A DNA stretch of 64,000 bases from Anas platyrhynchos. Lineage: Eukaryota; Chordata; Aves; Anseriformes; Anatidae. The notes under the pieces were generated by a model that was given only the letters and a program-made list of their open reading frames with translations, did no database searches and was not told where the DNA came from. Location of the stretch: the NCBI RefSeq assembly GCF_047663525.1, contig NC_092605.1:6634001-6698000 (forward strand), given 5' to 3'. The position numbers and the translations under genes were made by a program. This document shows, in pieces, positions 41,421-60,600 of this stretch (positions within the stretch are counted from its first letter, which is position 1; every line of letters begins with the position of its first letter).

Positions 41421-43700
41421 CCAGGGGGCGGGAAGAATCCCCTAGGGATTTGTCCTTGACACACGAAGTTCTTTGTATGTGCCCAGGGAGATTTCTAGGG
41501 AAAAAGCCAAATGTGGATCGCTTGAGAACAGCTACACGTTGATGTGCGTGGTCTAAGGCAACATAACAGCTTTCTAACGAGTTAAAGCTGCAGACGTGAA
41601 ATCTAATATTACTGCAGTATATTCAGCTAGCAGCGTGAAGGGGGCAAAGTTTGCTTGCTAGCATAGTAAGAGCTTGCAGCTAGCAGCCCAGCCCAAGAGC
41701 AGAGCAATGGAAATTTCCATACATGCTTAATCACGATTCTGTACCACTGCCAGAAGGTGGAGCTTAAAGAGGAGATACCACGCTGCACTGGGTGCAATGA
41801 AAAAATTCATGCATGCTAAATCCCCAGGAGCTGGGATTATCTCAACATCCGCTCTTTAACATACACCCAAATCCCAAAAGGCAGAGAAGGAACAGACAGA
41901 GAATTGGAAAAGACAAGATGGTAGTAGGCCAGTAGGGCAGCTGGAATCACTGCCAGTCCAGGGAGAAAGGAATGCCCTGTTAAAGCCTGCTACGCTGACC
42001 TAGTGCAGAAAATCCTGCTAGATAGAACTTCATTTCTCATGTAAGCCCACCACAATGCAGCCCTAGTTCCAAGAGTTTAGTCAGTATTTTATTTTCATTT
42101 TATGTGCAAATGTTAAGGGGAGAGATTTCCTTAGAGCAAGGCCCTTCTGTAGGGGCAAGTTTACCCTACCTCATGTCCCTTTGTAAAGAGAGGATATAGA
42201 ACTAGAGATCTGTCTTTCACAGCATAATGATATCCTTATTGGATAGAAAAAAAATCTCAGAAATTGTTTTAGACATGGCTGAGTCGAGTAAGATAGTTGG
42301 AACTCAGAAATATTTCATCCATGTCTGATTCTGTCCAAGCCCACCAGGAATCTACCAACCTTTAAAAAAACAGTATCAGAAATATTACTAGGTAGCATCT
42401 CTCCCACTTTTCAGTGTTACTTTTAAACTTAAATCCGTTTCATTTTAACAGTTTCAGTGCTATCCCCCTTCTAAAGGGGAAAGGAGCCTATTTTTTTCCT
42501 TCCACCACAGTTGATTTAGCTTTGCAGTTAATTAACATTCTTTCTACATTACTAACTACAGCTTTAGGTTTACTGTCATATTATGGGACTTCTGTTGAAG
42601 TTCTCATAGCAACAACAAATAATCACAGAAAATACCATCAAGTAATGAAATTCCACCAGACAAACATATAAGAAAATGGATTATGGATTACAGTGTAGTT
42701 AAGAATATCACAAGCTTAGCCTCAGAGGAAAGTCACCAAGAGCAAAGCACAGGCAGAAGAAAATGAAGTTCAAGAGACTTGAAGTCAGGGATTTGGATTC
42801 ACAATAACCCAGATAGAATCTTGCCCTGACTTTTACAGGCAGATTCAACTGTAATGCATTAAGTGGTAGTTAAGCATTAAGTTTAAAACTAATCAGTTAC
42901 CAGTAAGTGGGAAGAGGGAGCTGAAGATCAGTATTAAGTGGAACTTTAAGCTACTGTACATGAAAGCATTAAGCACTTTAAACTAGGATCAAGGCTTTTT
43001 TGCTTGTTGCCAGATAGGCTCCTAATGAAAGAAATGCTTTAGAACGGTTGCCCACTGAGCATGGGCAGTGCATTGAGATGAGTTATTAGTGCATGTACTG
43101 AATATTGATAAAGATTCATCATCTCCACTGATTAACAGCCCACTTCCCTCCCCCCACTTTAATAAAGAAATCACTGCTCAATACCAGTTTAAGTATAATT
43201 TGAAATTTTAATGCTAGGATCTTCCCATTTCTCTGAAGCTCATAGTAAGCCTGCATGCTAACTCACAAGGCCTGACAGCTGTAGACACATTACACTCAAG
43301 CCTAGTCTGCACATATGCAACAGTTACAGTGCTGCAAAAAAGCTTCCTACACTTGTAGCAGAAGCTCATTAGCAACACCACTTCAGCAGAGTTTTGGTTA
43401 GCAAGACTTCTAGCTATACCATTACTCCAATGGATCTTTTCCAGAAACTGGCCCTATGCTAATGAGACAAGGAAGAGTACTGTTTCTGACTTATTCAGAA
43501 AACAGCTTTAAATTTCTTCCCCATCAAATAGAGCCTGCCATGCTAAGCAATCTAGCCCAATCAAGGCAAGGCTGGTTTTATATAAGCTTAAATGTTTAAT
43601 CAGACACAGTTGAGAAACCTTTCTAGAATTTAATATAAAAACATTTGACATTCCATTAATGTAAAGTTGTGCACATGTTGAGAAAATTGCCATCTGAAAG
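41421..43700. other. POLG2-DDX5 intergenic interval
   Basis: About 2.3 kb between the POLG2 promoter and the DDX5 3' end. I see no exon, RNA gene or recognisable repeat. GC content is ordinary and open frames are short. Confidence 0.5.
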
Positions 43701-43721
43701 AAAATTCGGTCTTCAAATATC

Positions 43722-43727
43722 TTTATT
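43722..43727 (-). terminator. DDX5: DDX5 poly(A) signal (AATAAA)
   Basis: TTTATT on the + strand reads AATAAA on the minus strand, about 270 bases after the DDX5 stop codon at 44000-43998. It is the first canonical signal after the stop and gives a short 3' untranslated region. Alternative sites further downstream are possible. Confidence 0.55.
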
Positions 43728-43997
43728 GGAAGGCCATGCACTGCCTTCTGTTACTGTATTTCAAATCACTGTACATTTACTTTGAAAACACTGTCTGCAT
43801 TTTCTAGTACAAAAAACTAAAAATTGTTTCAGGAATGTAGAGAAATATTCAACTTAAATAGCGAAAAAGTGCACCATAATTACTGCTGCACTGCAGTCAT
43901 TTCTGCGTTTCCCATTTCTTAAATAACTATCCTGTTCTGATAACACACAATATAAAGAGCAATTATGAAAAAAACTGAGACATTTAAATACACTAAG

Positions 43998-50524
<6,527 letters not shown>

Positions 50525-50648
50525 GGCGATGGTGGCGGTGGGCGAGGCGGTCCCGGTGACTACAGAGGGCGGCCGAGGGGCACGGCAGGATCCTGCGCCG
50601 TCGTCGGGGGGCCACTGACTGTGGGGCGCCTCGCCGCCCGGATGCCGG

Positions 50649-50655
50649 TTATATA
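50649..50655 (-). promoter_or_regulatory. DDX5: TATA box of DDX5
   Basis: TATATAA on the minus strand, flanked by GC-rich sequence, about 125 bases upstream of the ATG. Initiation some 30 bases on would give a 5' untranslated leader of roughly 95 bases. A TATA box within a CpG island suits a strongly expressed gene. Confidence 0.7.
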
Positions 50656-50882
50656 GCGGCCGCCGCAAAGGCTGCCGGGAGCCCCCGCGTGACGCAGGCG
50701 CAGAACCCGCCCCTGCTGTTATGTAAGCGGCCCCGGCCGGCCGCAGTACCCGCCCCCCTCCCCTGTGGGCGTGGCCGCGGCCCGGCCGACTGACCGGCTT
50801 CGGCGCTGCCGGCCGGAAGTTCCCCTCCCCTCGGGGGCGTGGCCAGCGCCGCCGTCACCGCCCCGAGAAGCGCGCGAGGGGC

Positions 50883-50894
50883 TGCGCGTGCGCA
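50883..50894. promoter_or_regulatory. NRF1-type site upstream of DDX5
   Basis: TGCGCGTGCGCA, whose complement TGCGCACGCGCA fits the NRF1 consensus, about 230 bases upstream of the DDX5 TATA box. Confidence 0.45.
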
Positions 50895-51130
50895 GAGCCG
50901 CTGGGGGCGGCCTGAGGGGAGGGGGGAGCCGAGGGGCAGCGCTCCGCCAGCGGCCTGTGCGGGTAGACGCGGGGCGCTGCCTAAGTCATTAAAAGTCATA
51001 AACACACGGGCTTGGAAACGGTAACTCCCTTCTGATCGCCTGATGCCACAGGAAGGCGGTTCGAAGGTCACGAGGAGCGTGGCTACTGAGACACTGAAGG
51101 ACAAGGCTGCTTAGCGCGGGGGTAACGAGC

Positions 51131-53900
51131 AGAAAATACCTGAGGCGGCTGCGGTGCTGCTGCCCTGCCCTGCTTGGCTGGGGGCTCCGGTGCCTTGCCA
51201 CCTGTGGCTTGGAGCACAAAAGACGCAGCTCGAACCCCAACCCGAAGCAGCCATGTTGCCCGCCGCTGCTCCCAGCAGTGGCCAAGGCAAACAAACACAA
51301 CACAAGGTCGGAAATGCTGTAACAGCCCTCCCGGGTGTATCCTCCCACCTGCTCACAATCCATGCCTTAAGGCTCTTCTGAGACAAAAATCACTATCTAA
51401 CAGTTACGTATGTTCCCTCCCGTTTTTGTTCTATTCATGCTAGCTTCTAACATACCATGACGACATGTTTCAAAGTTTAATCATACGCTACCTGGAAAAT
51501 ATTTTCTTTCATTTTCGATATGTTGCCAGATAACAACAAGGGAATACAAAACAAAGTTATTAAACAGTGAATAATTATTTTCTATTGAATTATTTATACA
51601 ATTTCTGTATATTAATATCTTCTATGTCACCTCATTTATAAGCCAAAACTGCAGTCTAATTTTTTTCTCCTTTAAAAGCAATTCCACACTTCTGATAAAC
51701 CTTGCCACTTTAGTGACAAGAAGTGCACACAGTATGCAAGATCTGGGCCTCCATACAGACTTACATAGGAAGGCATAATGATGTTTTCAATCCAGCATGT
51801 ATTATTTCCTAATGATTGTGGTTTTTTTTTATTATTTTATTGTTGTTTTTTCTTAGATTAGTACTAGGTATTTCCACAATCTCTTCCTCAAAAGTAACCT
51901 AGTGAATAGTAACAGCTGTTCCTTCTTCACATATACTACTTTTTATCCACTCTTCACCTGGCGTATTTTCACTTGGTCAGTAACATGAAAACTCTCAGAC
52001 ACTGCTCAGCCAGCTTCAACCGTTGACATATTGGGTAGTGTATTTAAAACATAAGGCCCTTATTAAACACCTTTACATCACGTCTAAGTGTATTGAACTT
52101 TGTTATGAAAATTGTCTATTTATTCATACAGTTTTTGCCTTTTAACTGCAGATCAACAAAGAGATTTAATTACTTTTTCTAAATCTTATCAGTTTATCTT
52201 TTTTCCTTATAAGACCTTGAACAAAGCATTTTGAAAGCTTTTTGGATATTCCCATATGTTACATATACAATCAGCTATATTAACTAGGTTCTGCCCTATA
52301 TACCTAGTTATTGACTCTTGCAAAAAAAAATACGTGATTTGTGAGATAAATGCTTTTGAGAAAGCTGAGTTTGCTTTTTCCCAGTTTAATATTATGGCTT
52401 ATCTCCACAGGCAGGTAATTAGTGTCTAGAAGTTGTGTTTACTGCATTTTCAGCTTCCTTGGTATAGGGAGCATACATTTTAGCCTGAAGTTCACTACAG
52501 ATTCCCCAGAATTAAACTTAAGCCAGTTATTTCTTTCCATTCCTGATTCTGAGATGAATTTATGCAACTGGTCACATGCTATTTGTAGCAGATCAGCAAT
52601 TTGGAGGAATATGACCTGATCAATCTTTTTTTTTTTTTTTTTTTGTTAATTCAGCAGCACTTGGATTTCACTAGATTCCATAATATTGTCCCCTGTATAT
52701 TTCTGATAGGGGATCCTCTCCATTTTTTTTTTTCCAACAGGAGTTAGTGATGTAAAGAAGCAAGCTATGGATTTATCTCCCAACATATTCCCCTTAACTA
52801 ACACTCTTCACCTACTGATCATACAGACTTGCTCATTCTGATGAGTTTGAAAAAAGTTTTTGTAAAGGCTGTGAAAATCAATAGCAAATTATCAGATCTT
52901 CTCTATTAAATTTAGGTTAACACATCTTGATTTTTTTGTTTGTGTATATACAGCTGCTGTTACTGCGCTCTTTAACCTTGCTAAGTTTCTGAAGAATTGA
53001 AAAAAATAAACAAAAGCGCAGAGCCTCTGATGATTTCCGCCTCGCTTGCATGCATTTTAGCCTGCAAGTAACTCCTTTTAATTTCCTCTTTGAAAAGAAA
53101 CTTCCTCATTTCTGTTCCACCCCTTCAAGTTAAACATCTTTGTTGATTCTTCTGTTCTTGCTTTGAGCAAACATACGCAAAGCAAATCAAAAGAACTTTA
53201 CAAAGCTGTATATGTATCAAACAGAAATCTATGTTTTGGTATTAATTTCAAAAGTACTGATGTGCATTTGCTTCCATGTGCAGAAGCTCTTTTGTTTTTA
53301 TTAAAGTGATATGTGCATTTAATTATATACCTACAAATTATGTCCTCAGACTATTACAGCTGTCATTTTCTCTGTTTACTTGCTGCCAGTCATTTATTTC
53401 CACACTCACAATTAGGTTCTCAGCTGCTTCTGTCATGCTCCAGGAGCTGAAGGATAAAAGGCACCATTATTTCTATTTTTGCATGACTTGATGCAACATG
53501 GAAGTTCCAGAATACCTAAGCAATGCCCTATACTGCTGCTTGGTAAGGATAGTTACATGCTTTCACCATTCAACACCTCCAAAAATCTGTACTCTAGCAC
53601 TTAACAGCACACTAAGCTTCTCTAGACAAAATCTCATAGATTTTACTTTTAAGAGTTCTCCCCTTCACTTATGAACGTCACTGTTACCCTGCACTTCCCA
53701 GGCAAGCTTATACAGCCTACAGAATTACAACGAGCCTCCACCCACACGATAACCCCATCAGTGTACAGCCACCATCACCGCCCACTCGCAAACAACCCCA
53801 GGCCAGGCCTGTGAGGTCAAGTGCTACGAGTTTTTAGAAATCTCCCCTGCCCCACCTGACCTCCATGCTTTATTTTGAGAAAAAGCAAATGCTCAAACAA
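51131..53900. other. DDX5-CEP95 intergenic interval
   Basis: AT-rich interval with poly(T) runs (for example 52627-52644). I find no exon, RNA gene or recognisable transposon. It separates two CpG islands whose genes are divergent; the two start codons are 3.9 kb apart. Confidence 0.5.
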
Positions 53901-53919
53901 AACAAAACAAACAAAAAAG

Positions 53920-54560
53920 GGTGGGGGGAGGGTCAAACGAAAAACCCGTCTGGGTTCAGCGCGATGGGGGCAGAACGCCCTCGACGAGGCCTCGCAGCGG
54001 GCCAGGCGCTGAGGCCGCGCCGCCATTTTATGGCCCAGGCGCCGAGCTCGGCCCAAGGAGGCTCGGGCGGCCGGGCCGGGCTGCGAGGCCTGGGCTGGGC
54101 TCGAGGGCCAGAAGCCGGCACCTGACACGGGGCGGGCGTCACGACCAGGGTCTGAAGAGAAGAAGAAGAAGGGGGGGGGAGCATGGGGGTAGAAGGGGCC
54201 GCGCCCCGCCCTGCGGCCTGGCTTCCAGCCCAGGCTCCCCCGGCTCTGTTTCCACAGCGACCGCGGCTCTGCCACAACACCGCCCCTACAGCCTCGTACA
54301 CACAGGGCCCGGTAACGCCAGGCCCCGCCCGCCCGGTGAGCGCGGGGCCTGCCGGGAGGCGCCGTTTGAAGCGCGCAGCGGCCGTTGGAGGCGGCCGGCG
54401 CTGAGGGGCGGCTATGGGCAGCGCCGAGCGGGCAGGTAGGGGCGGCCGGGGGAGCCCCGCTCCCGCCCGCGGGCCCCTCCTGAGGGGGCCTCGCGGGGAG
54501 GTTGGCCTCACGGCTGAGGCAGCACTAGGCCTTAGAGCAGCGCCTTCCGTTCCGTTCAGA
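53920..54560. promoter_or_regulatory. CEP95: CEP95 CpG island and promoter
   Basis: GC- and CpG-dense block covering the first CEP95 exon and about 500 bases upstream. It contains a YY1-type GCCGCCATTTTA at 54019-54030. It is separate from the DDX5 island. Confidence 0.8.
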
Positions 54561-54575
54561 CGTCACGTCGCTTAA

Positions 54576-54619
<44 letters not shown>

Positions 54620-57600
54620 CCTTGTGTCATGGGTTTTTAAGCATTTTATAGCCTTCACCCCACCTTTCTCTGGCGACAAGTTCAGACAGAAGCTGGAGGT
54701 GAACGGTAGCTGAGGCTTTCTAGAGCTTGCCCGGCTGATCTGGGGATGCTCCTCGAAACTCTCATTATTATTTTTTTTAAAGTTAATAAAATGTTACTGT
54801 AAAGTGATTTCCGGAACTATGTGAAGAGACAGAAAAGTTGTTCTTCCTGCCTCTATAAGAAAAACAGTACAAAGCAGTCTCTGTTGTAGTAACCCTGCAT
54901 TTTCTTTTTTCTTCAAAAAATGTCTTACCACTTTTCTGGTAACTTGAAGTCCTTGACAGTACTTACTAAAAACACTGTATTGTTTGCAAAAACAACAACT
55001 AGGGAAAAACATCTTAAGATATCATAGAGATAAACAGACAAGAAGACTTTCTCTTCCAAGGTGATATTTGAATTGGGTGGTGAAGAAAAAAATCTGTAGA
55101 GAAAGCATGTCTCTCAGAGCACTTTGAATTCAGTACTCAAAAGTTGTGGAAAAATCCAGCTCTGTGTGCATCCATCTCTTACTGTGCTCACTGGAGTGAA
55201 GTAACTCCGTATTCTTGTAATCCTTAAACAGCAAGCTGAAAAAAATGGTCCTTGAATTTAAACTTCCATGAAAAATACATATGTTCTTAGTGTTATCATA
55301 GCCTAAGGATGTGAGAAAAACTGGGTTTATAGGATGTGTGCTTTTTTTTATAAGTGGATGTAATTTCTGATTCTTTATAAAGGAACATCCATGCTTATTT
55401 TATCGTGTTGTACAAGGTTGAAATTCCTAGTTACTCATCCAGATCAAAATTTGCTTTTCTTTATTTGGGAGGAAAAATGCCTGCCTAGTCCGTGGTACTT
55501 AATACATAAGTACCCTTTGGCTCTCTGCTCCAGCTGTGCTCCAGCTGTGTACTTGAAGCAGATAGCGGCATGTGCCATCCCTCATGCTGTGTGTGGGTGG
55601 AGGAAATCGGGTGTGGAACAGAAAGCATAGCACAGGTTCAATACTTCGGGTGATCGAGGTAGTGTGATTGTGATCAACCATGTATGGTGGAGTCAAAACC
55701 ACTTCTTTCACTGTAACCATGTATTTATTTGTGTGTCTTTCAGTTCTGTTGTTAATCTGTTTTACTTCTTAATAGATTGGGTTGATGTTGCCAATGAACT
55801 TTTAAGGCGCTGTCACATAACCCAGAACATAAAGCATCTCTCGGAATGTGGTGCTGATGTGTTTGTTCGTCTTTATGAATCAATCTTGGGGGAAAAAGTA
55901 CCAGGTGGGAACATTAATTTCTAAACGTGCTTTTTCTTGTCTCTGCATGTTTTGTAATGAACAAATTCAAGTTTGCACAATGTATTTATTACATATAGAG
56001 GGTTTTTAAAGTATTGTATCATTTCTAAGACAAACACATAAGACACTCTCTGAACAGATTTAAGTAACACTTTTTTTTTACTGCTATTAACAGCAGCTGC
56101 AAGGGAAGCTCAGTAATACAGCTACAGTAGAATGTTTTCTAATGAAAATTATGCCTTGAAGCTAATACCTGTGAAGGGTGTGAATTGACTCATTTCTGTT
56201 AAAACAGCATTACTATCAAATCCTGTTCTTATAAAATGCTTAGTACCTAGTCTGCTAAGAGAAACTGCAATTTAACTCTTGTTTAGCCCACGTCCGTTTT
56301 ACTACAGTGACAATTGTTCAGGAGTTACATTTACATATTTGCTTGTTTTATGGTAAACTATTTTGTTTGGGGAGCATCAAGCATCTCCTTGCTGCAGGAG
56401 ATTTAATAGCACTGACCTACATGCCAGCTGTTGGAGGTAGAAGTTCTGTTAATATAAGCCCAAAACTAAAAATAATTAATGTTGCTCCCAATTAAGTAGA
56501 ATACAAGACTGTCCTGCTAGTTGCTGACAGAGAAGGAAAAGACCTTAAGGCAAACTGTAATTCAAATTTAATGATGTTCACTAGATACATGTGCTAGGAG
56601 TGAAGGAGAAAAACTATATAACTAGTCCCTATTTTTGTATTCAGTATCACAGCTGATAAAATCCTCACACCTTCCAGTGGGTATTCCATGTTTGTGCTCA
56701 GTTTTTATTAAAGATTTCATACAACATATGATTATTGGGCTTTTTCACCAAATACACAAGTAATTTTTACTTACAAGTTAGTATTTTAAAAGTAAAAATA
56801 TTTTAGTAAAAATATAAGCAATAAACTATCTATTTATGTAGCCTAAAAGGTATGCATTTGTTTTAAATAGATTTCATAGCTACTCCTAGAACTCAAGAGG
56901 ATGATGCACATAATGTACAAGCGGTAATTGATTCTCTAGCACTGGACTACTTGCAGGTCAGCTTGTCACATATCACCGGTGAGTACTCATTTTAATATTG
57001 ACAAGCACTAGCTGAATGTTTGTTTTAATTGAATACTTTATAAGAACCATATGTTACAAAGCAGGATCTTTTCACCTGCAGTGACTGTCATCAAAACACC
57101 GAATCCTTCCTGTGGACATCAGGTTATACACTTAGACAGAAAGTCAAGAATAAATATGAGTCCTCTTGTATAACACAGATTTGTAGGAAACATGAAAGTT
57201 AACAGTAATACTCACTTAGTCTGCTAAAGCGCTACCTGAAGTTTTTACTGGCTCAATATTTTCACAGAATCATAGAATTTTACAGTTAAGCTTGGAAACT
57301 GAGCTTTAAAACCTGAGCCTTGAATTTCGAACTTGATATCAAATTCTAATAGTTGATGTGTATAAGATTTGGACCACATCGTGTCTGTCCTTTACACACA
57401 TGATCACTTTGAGTATTCATATGTATAGCCTTGAATAACATAGCCTGCAAAGAATGAAAACTGCTTGACATGAAATAACTCTTTCTATCTTGGTAACTAT
57501 ACAGTACCGTATAGCTGATATTTGTAATCCTTCCTGCCAGTTCATAGACTTGGTTGATGCTGTCGCTAACGTGCCTAAGTGCATAGTAATAGCGTCCCTC

Positions 57601-60600
57601 TCTGAGAATATCCCTGTGTATTTTAGATATATATTTGTGTGTGTGTATGTGCTATTATTATTTTTTGTGGAAGTAATTGTAGCATCAGTAAGCTTTTGAT
57701 TAGTAGAACTGAAAATATGCAATTTTAGGATGCTTTTAAGATATATTAAATTTATGCATGTAGCCATACACGAGTGGCCAGCTTTTCTTTGAGCTGACAC
57801 CTTCACAAGAATTTCCAGTCTTCAGAAAAGTTTTTTGTTTTTTTTTTTTAAGAATTACAAACTTATTTTTATTCTAATAATTAGTAGAAGTACTGATTAT
57901 TAATGTGTGGCACTACCTTCTCTTAAGGTGAGAACATTGTGAAAGGAGAAAGGGAATCTATCAAAAACCTCCTTGAAATATTTGATGGCTTATTAGAGTA
58001 TCTTACAGAAGAAGTCAGTGAATCCTCTTCTCAGAATGGAGGTGAGTGAGTAGACAGATGTCCAAATTTAGGGTATCGTGTTCTGATAATACAGTATTAT
58101 AGACAGCTGCTAACTTTTTTTTTTCTGTTTGTTTGCTATCAAGTCAGCTTGCCAAGGGCTTGAAGTTCTTGTGACCAGAGTTCTTCACAGTTCGGTACTC
58201 ATGGACAGAATACAGCTCCCAGAGTAGATAAAAACTGTTCCTTTTCTGTTCTCCTCAATAGCACCTACAGGGAATGATTACCACTGGAAAATGCAAGCTT
58301 TGTGAAGCCTTGTTTTGGGGTGCCCAAGATCAAAAAAAAGTATTTCCAATGTAACAAAGATTTCTTTGGTGTTTTTGCCATCTTTATGACCATGGCAACG
58401 CAGAAGAGGAGAGAGACTGACACTGACCACAGGGGGGGAGGGCTGGAATTTGGAGGCCAAACTGAGTAACTACATTCAGTGTTTTCTTGAGCAGTAATTA
58501 TGAAAAAAAATATATTTTTTCCCAAAACTTGTTAAAAGGTGAGAATTGGAGAATGTCATCTTTCTGCTTCACTTGTGTGGTAGGGGTTCTGATTTTTCTA
58601 GTTATAAATACAGGATTTAATTTTGAGGAAGAAGATAGGTCATAATTTTAGATATCATCCTTATTATGTTTTATTACTCTTAAACTATTTTGATAATATT
58701 GGTAATAATATGTTAGTTTATGCATAGAATTAGTTTTCCTGAAAATTAATGCCTCTTTATTATTAACAGTTGAGATAAATGAGCCGCCCAATAACAAAAT
58801 TCAAGTCGTATCTCCAGAGCAGCTGGAAAGCAATGGTGGTCAACTTACGCTGCCTTCAAAACTTTCATCAGTTTCAGGGTAAGAATAACTTTGAACACTT
58901 GAAGTATTTATACAGTAATTGACTACTGTTTTTGTATATCTATAGAACAGCTAGTAGTTTTCAATACTATGCAAGTAGGAAATATACTAATTACATCTTT
59001 CTGGTTAGGCAACAAGAGATGTCTAGAACTTTTTTGTCTATGAAGAATGCTGATGGCATTTTGTTTCCCTTAATCTTACTTTGCATGTGAAATGAGACTG
59101 GTTCAAAACTTTGTCTCAGTTTTAAATGATCACATTTTAGTTAAACTGCATTAGATCTATCTTTATGACTTCTGCATTGGTTTGTTTTGTGGAAGCAGGC
59201 CTCTGATGTCCTGTGCTATAGAAGCTAACTGAAGTAGAGCTGGGACTCTTTTGCAGCTCCACCTTGTGGACTGAAGAGGCAAAGACTTTTAGAGTAAATA
59301 TTTTACCACTTCATGTTCCTTTTAGTTCCCAGTCAGAACTTTTCATTCGGTCCCATGATGTAGATGGATCAGAATCTACCAGTGAATTAATTAGACTTGG
59401 AGATACTGCTCATTCATTCTCAGAGAGAGGGGAAGGTGAGTTTGGGTAAATATATATTTTAAAAAAATAATCTATAGTAATATTTATAGGCTTTGCAGAT
59501 AGTAAAACTGTTAGGCAGTTTAAATATGTCAATGAATCACAGTAAATAAGTAACAAAATCAAACGTCCCTTTCTTTTGAAACTTCCCTCAAATTTAAGTA
59601 TTTATGCTTCTGATAAGTCATACTTATGCATATATAGAAATATACATTTAAAGAACAATGCATAGCCTTTAAACAACTGTTATGTAGGCTTGAGGTACCA
59701 GCACTTTTCACCTTTTTATTTAATGTTATTCCAAAAAAATACTATCTTAAATTCTTATTTTTCAAAAAATAAAAAATAAAAATCATACAGTAAGGAAAGT
59801 ACCTACCTGCGGTTGATCTTGTTGGAGTTAGAATGTGGATTTCCTAGAGTAGATGTTTGAGACTTTTTCATGGCTGCTGAGCTATGTTACCTGAATAAAG
59901 GTTTTGTTGTTTGACTTCTAATTCAGTCTTCCCTACAAAGATTTTTTTTTTCCCAGAAGATTAAGAGATTTCTGAAGCTTTTAATTTGCAGTGTAAAGAG
60001 TATTATTTAAAATTGTAAAATGACAATTTTACATTCATTTTTAAAGGAGATGTTAGAAGTGTGGGTAACTTAGTAATATTATGGATGGCTCTTGAACAAA
60101 TAATATGCAGATCATTTAAATGGAGCCCATTCCTATTTCAGTGACATTCCTATTGGTGACTAATTTTTCCAAGTGGAAGCATAAAGAAATACTATGAATT
60201 AGTATTAGAGAATGAAGGTACAAGTAGGCATTAAGTCAGACTTATTTTAATGCTTGCCATTTGGTCATAGTATGGATCACTGAGGTCAAGTTACTAATTA
60301 TACCTAATAAGAAAGTTGTCTGTCTAAACATCTCATAACAAAATGCTTTATAGTTTTTAATTTATCTTTTTCAAACACCACGTCTAGAATTCCAGTTTCC
60401 TGAATTGTTACCAGCAGAAGTGAGAAAGGATATAGAAGAACTGAAAAACTCAGAGGTTATTGCAACAGTATCTAGACAGTTCTCTCAAGCTGAAAAGGCC
60501 ATTGTGAAGGAAAAAGAAGATGGTAAGTGCCCAGTCTCCACATCTAACCTACCTGATTCTGACTAAGGGAACGTGGAGAAGAGCTTTACTCATGGCTAGA

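Noticed and set aside
53817-54511. Open frames of 150-192 codons around the CEP95 promoter
   Set aside because: Same GC artefact. The true CEP95 exon here encodes only seven residues and one base.
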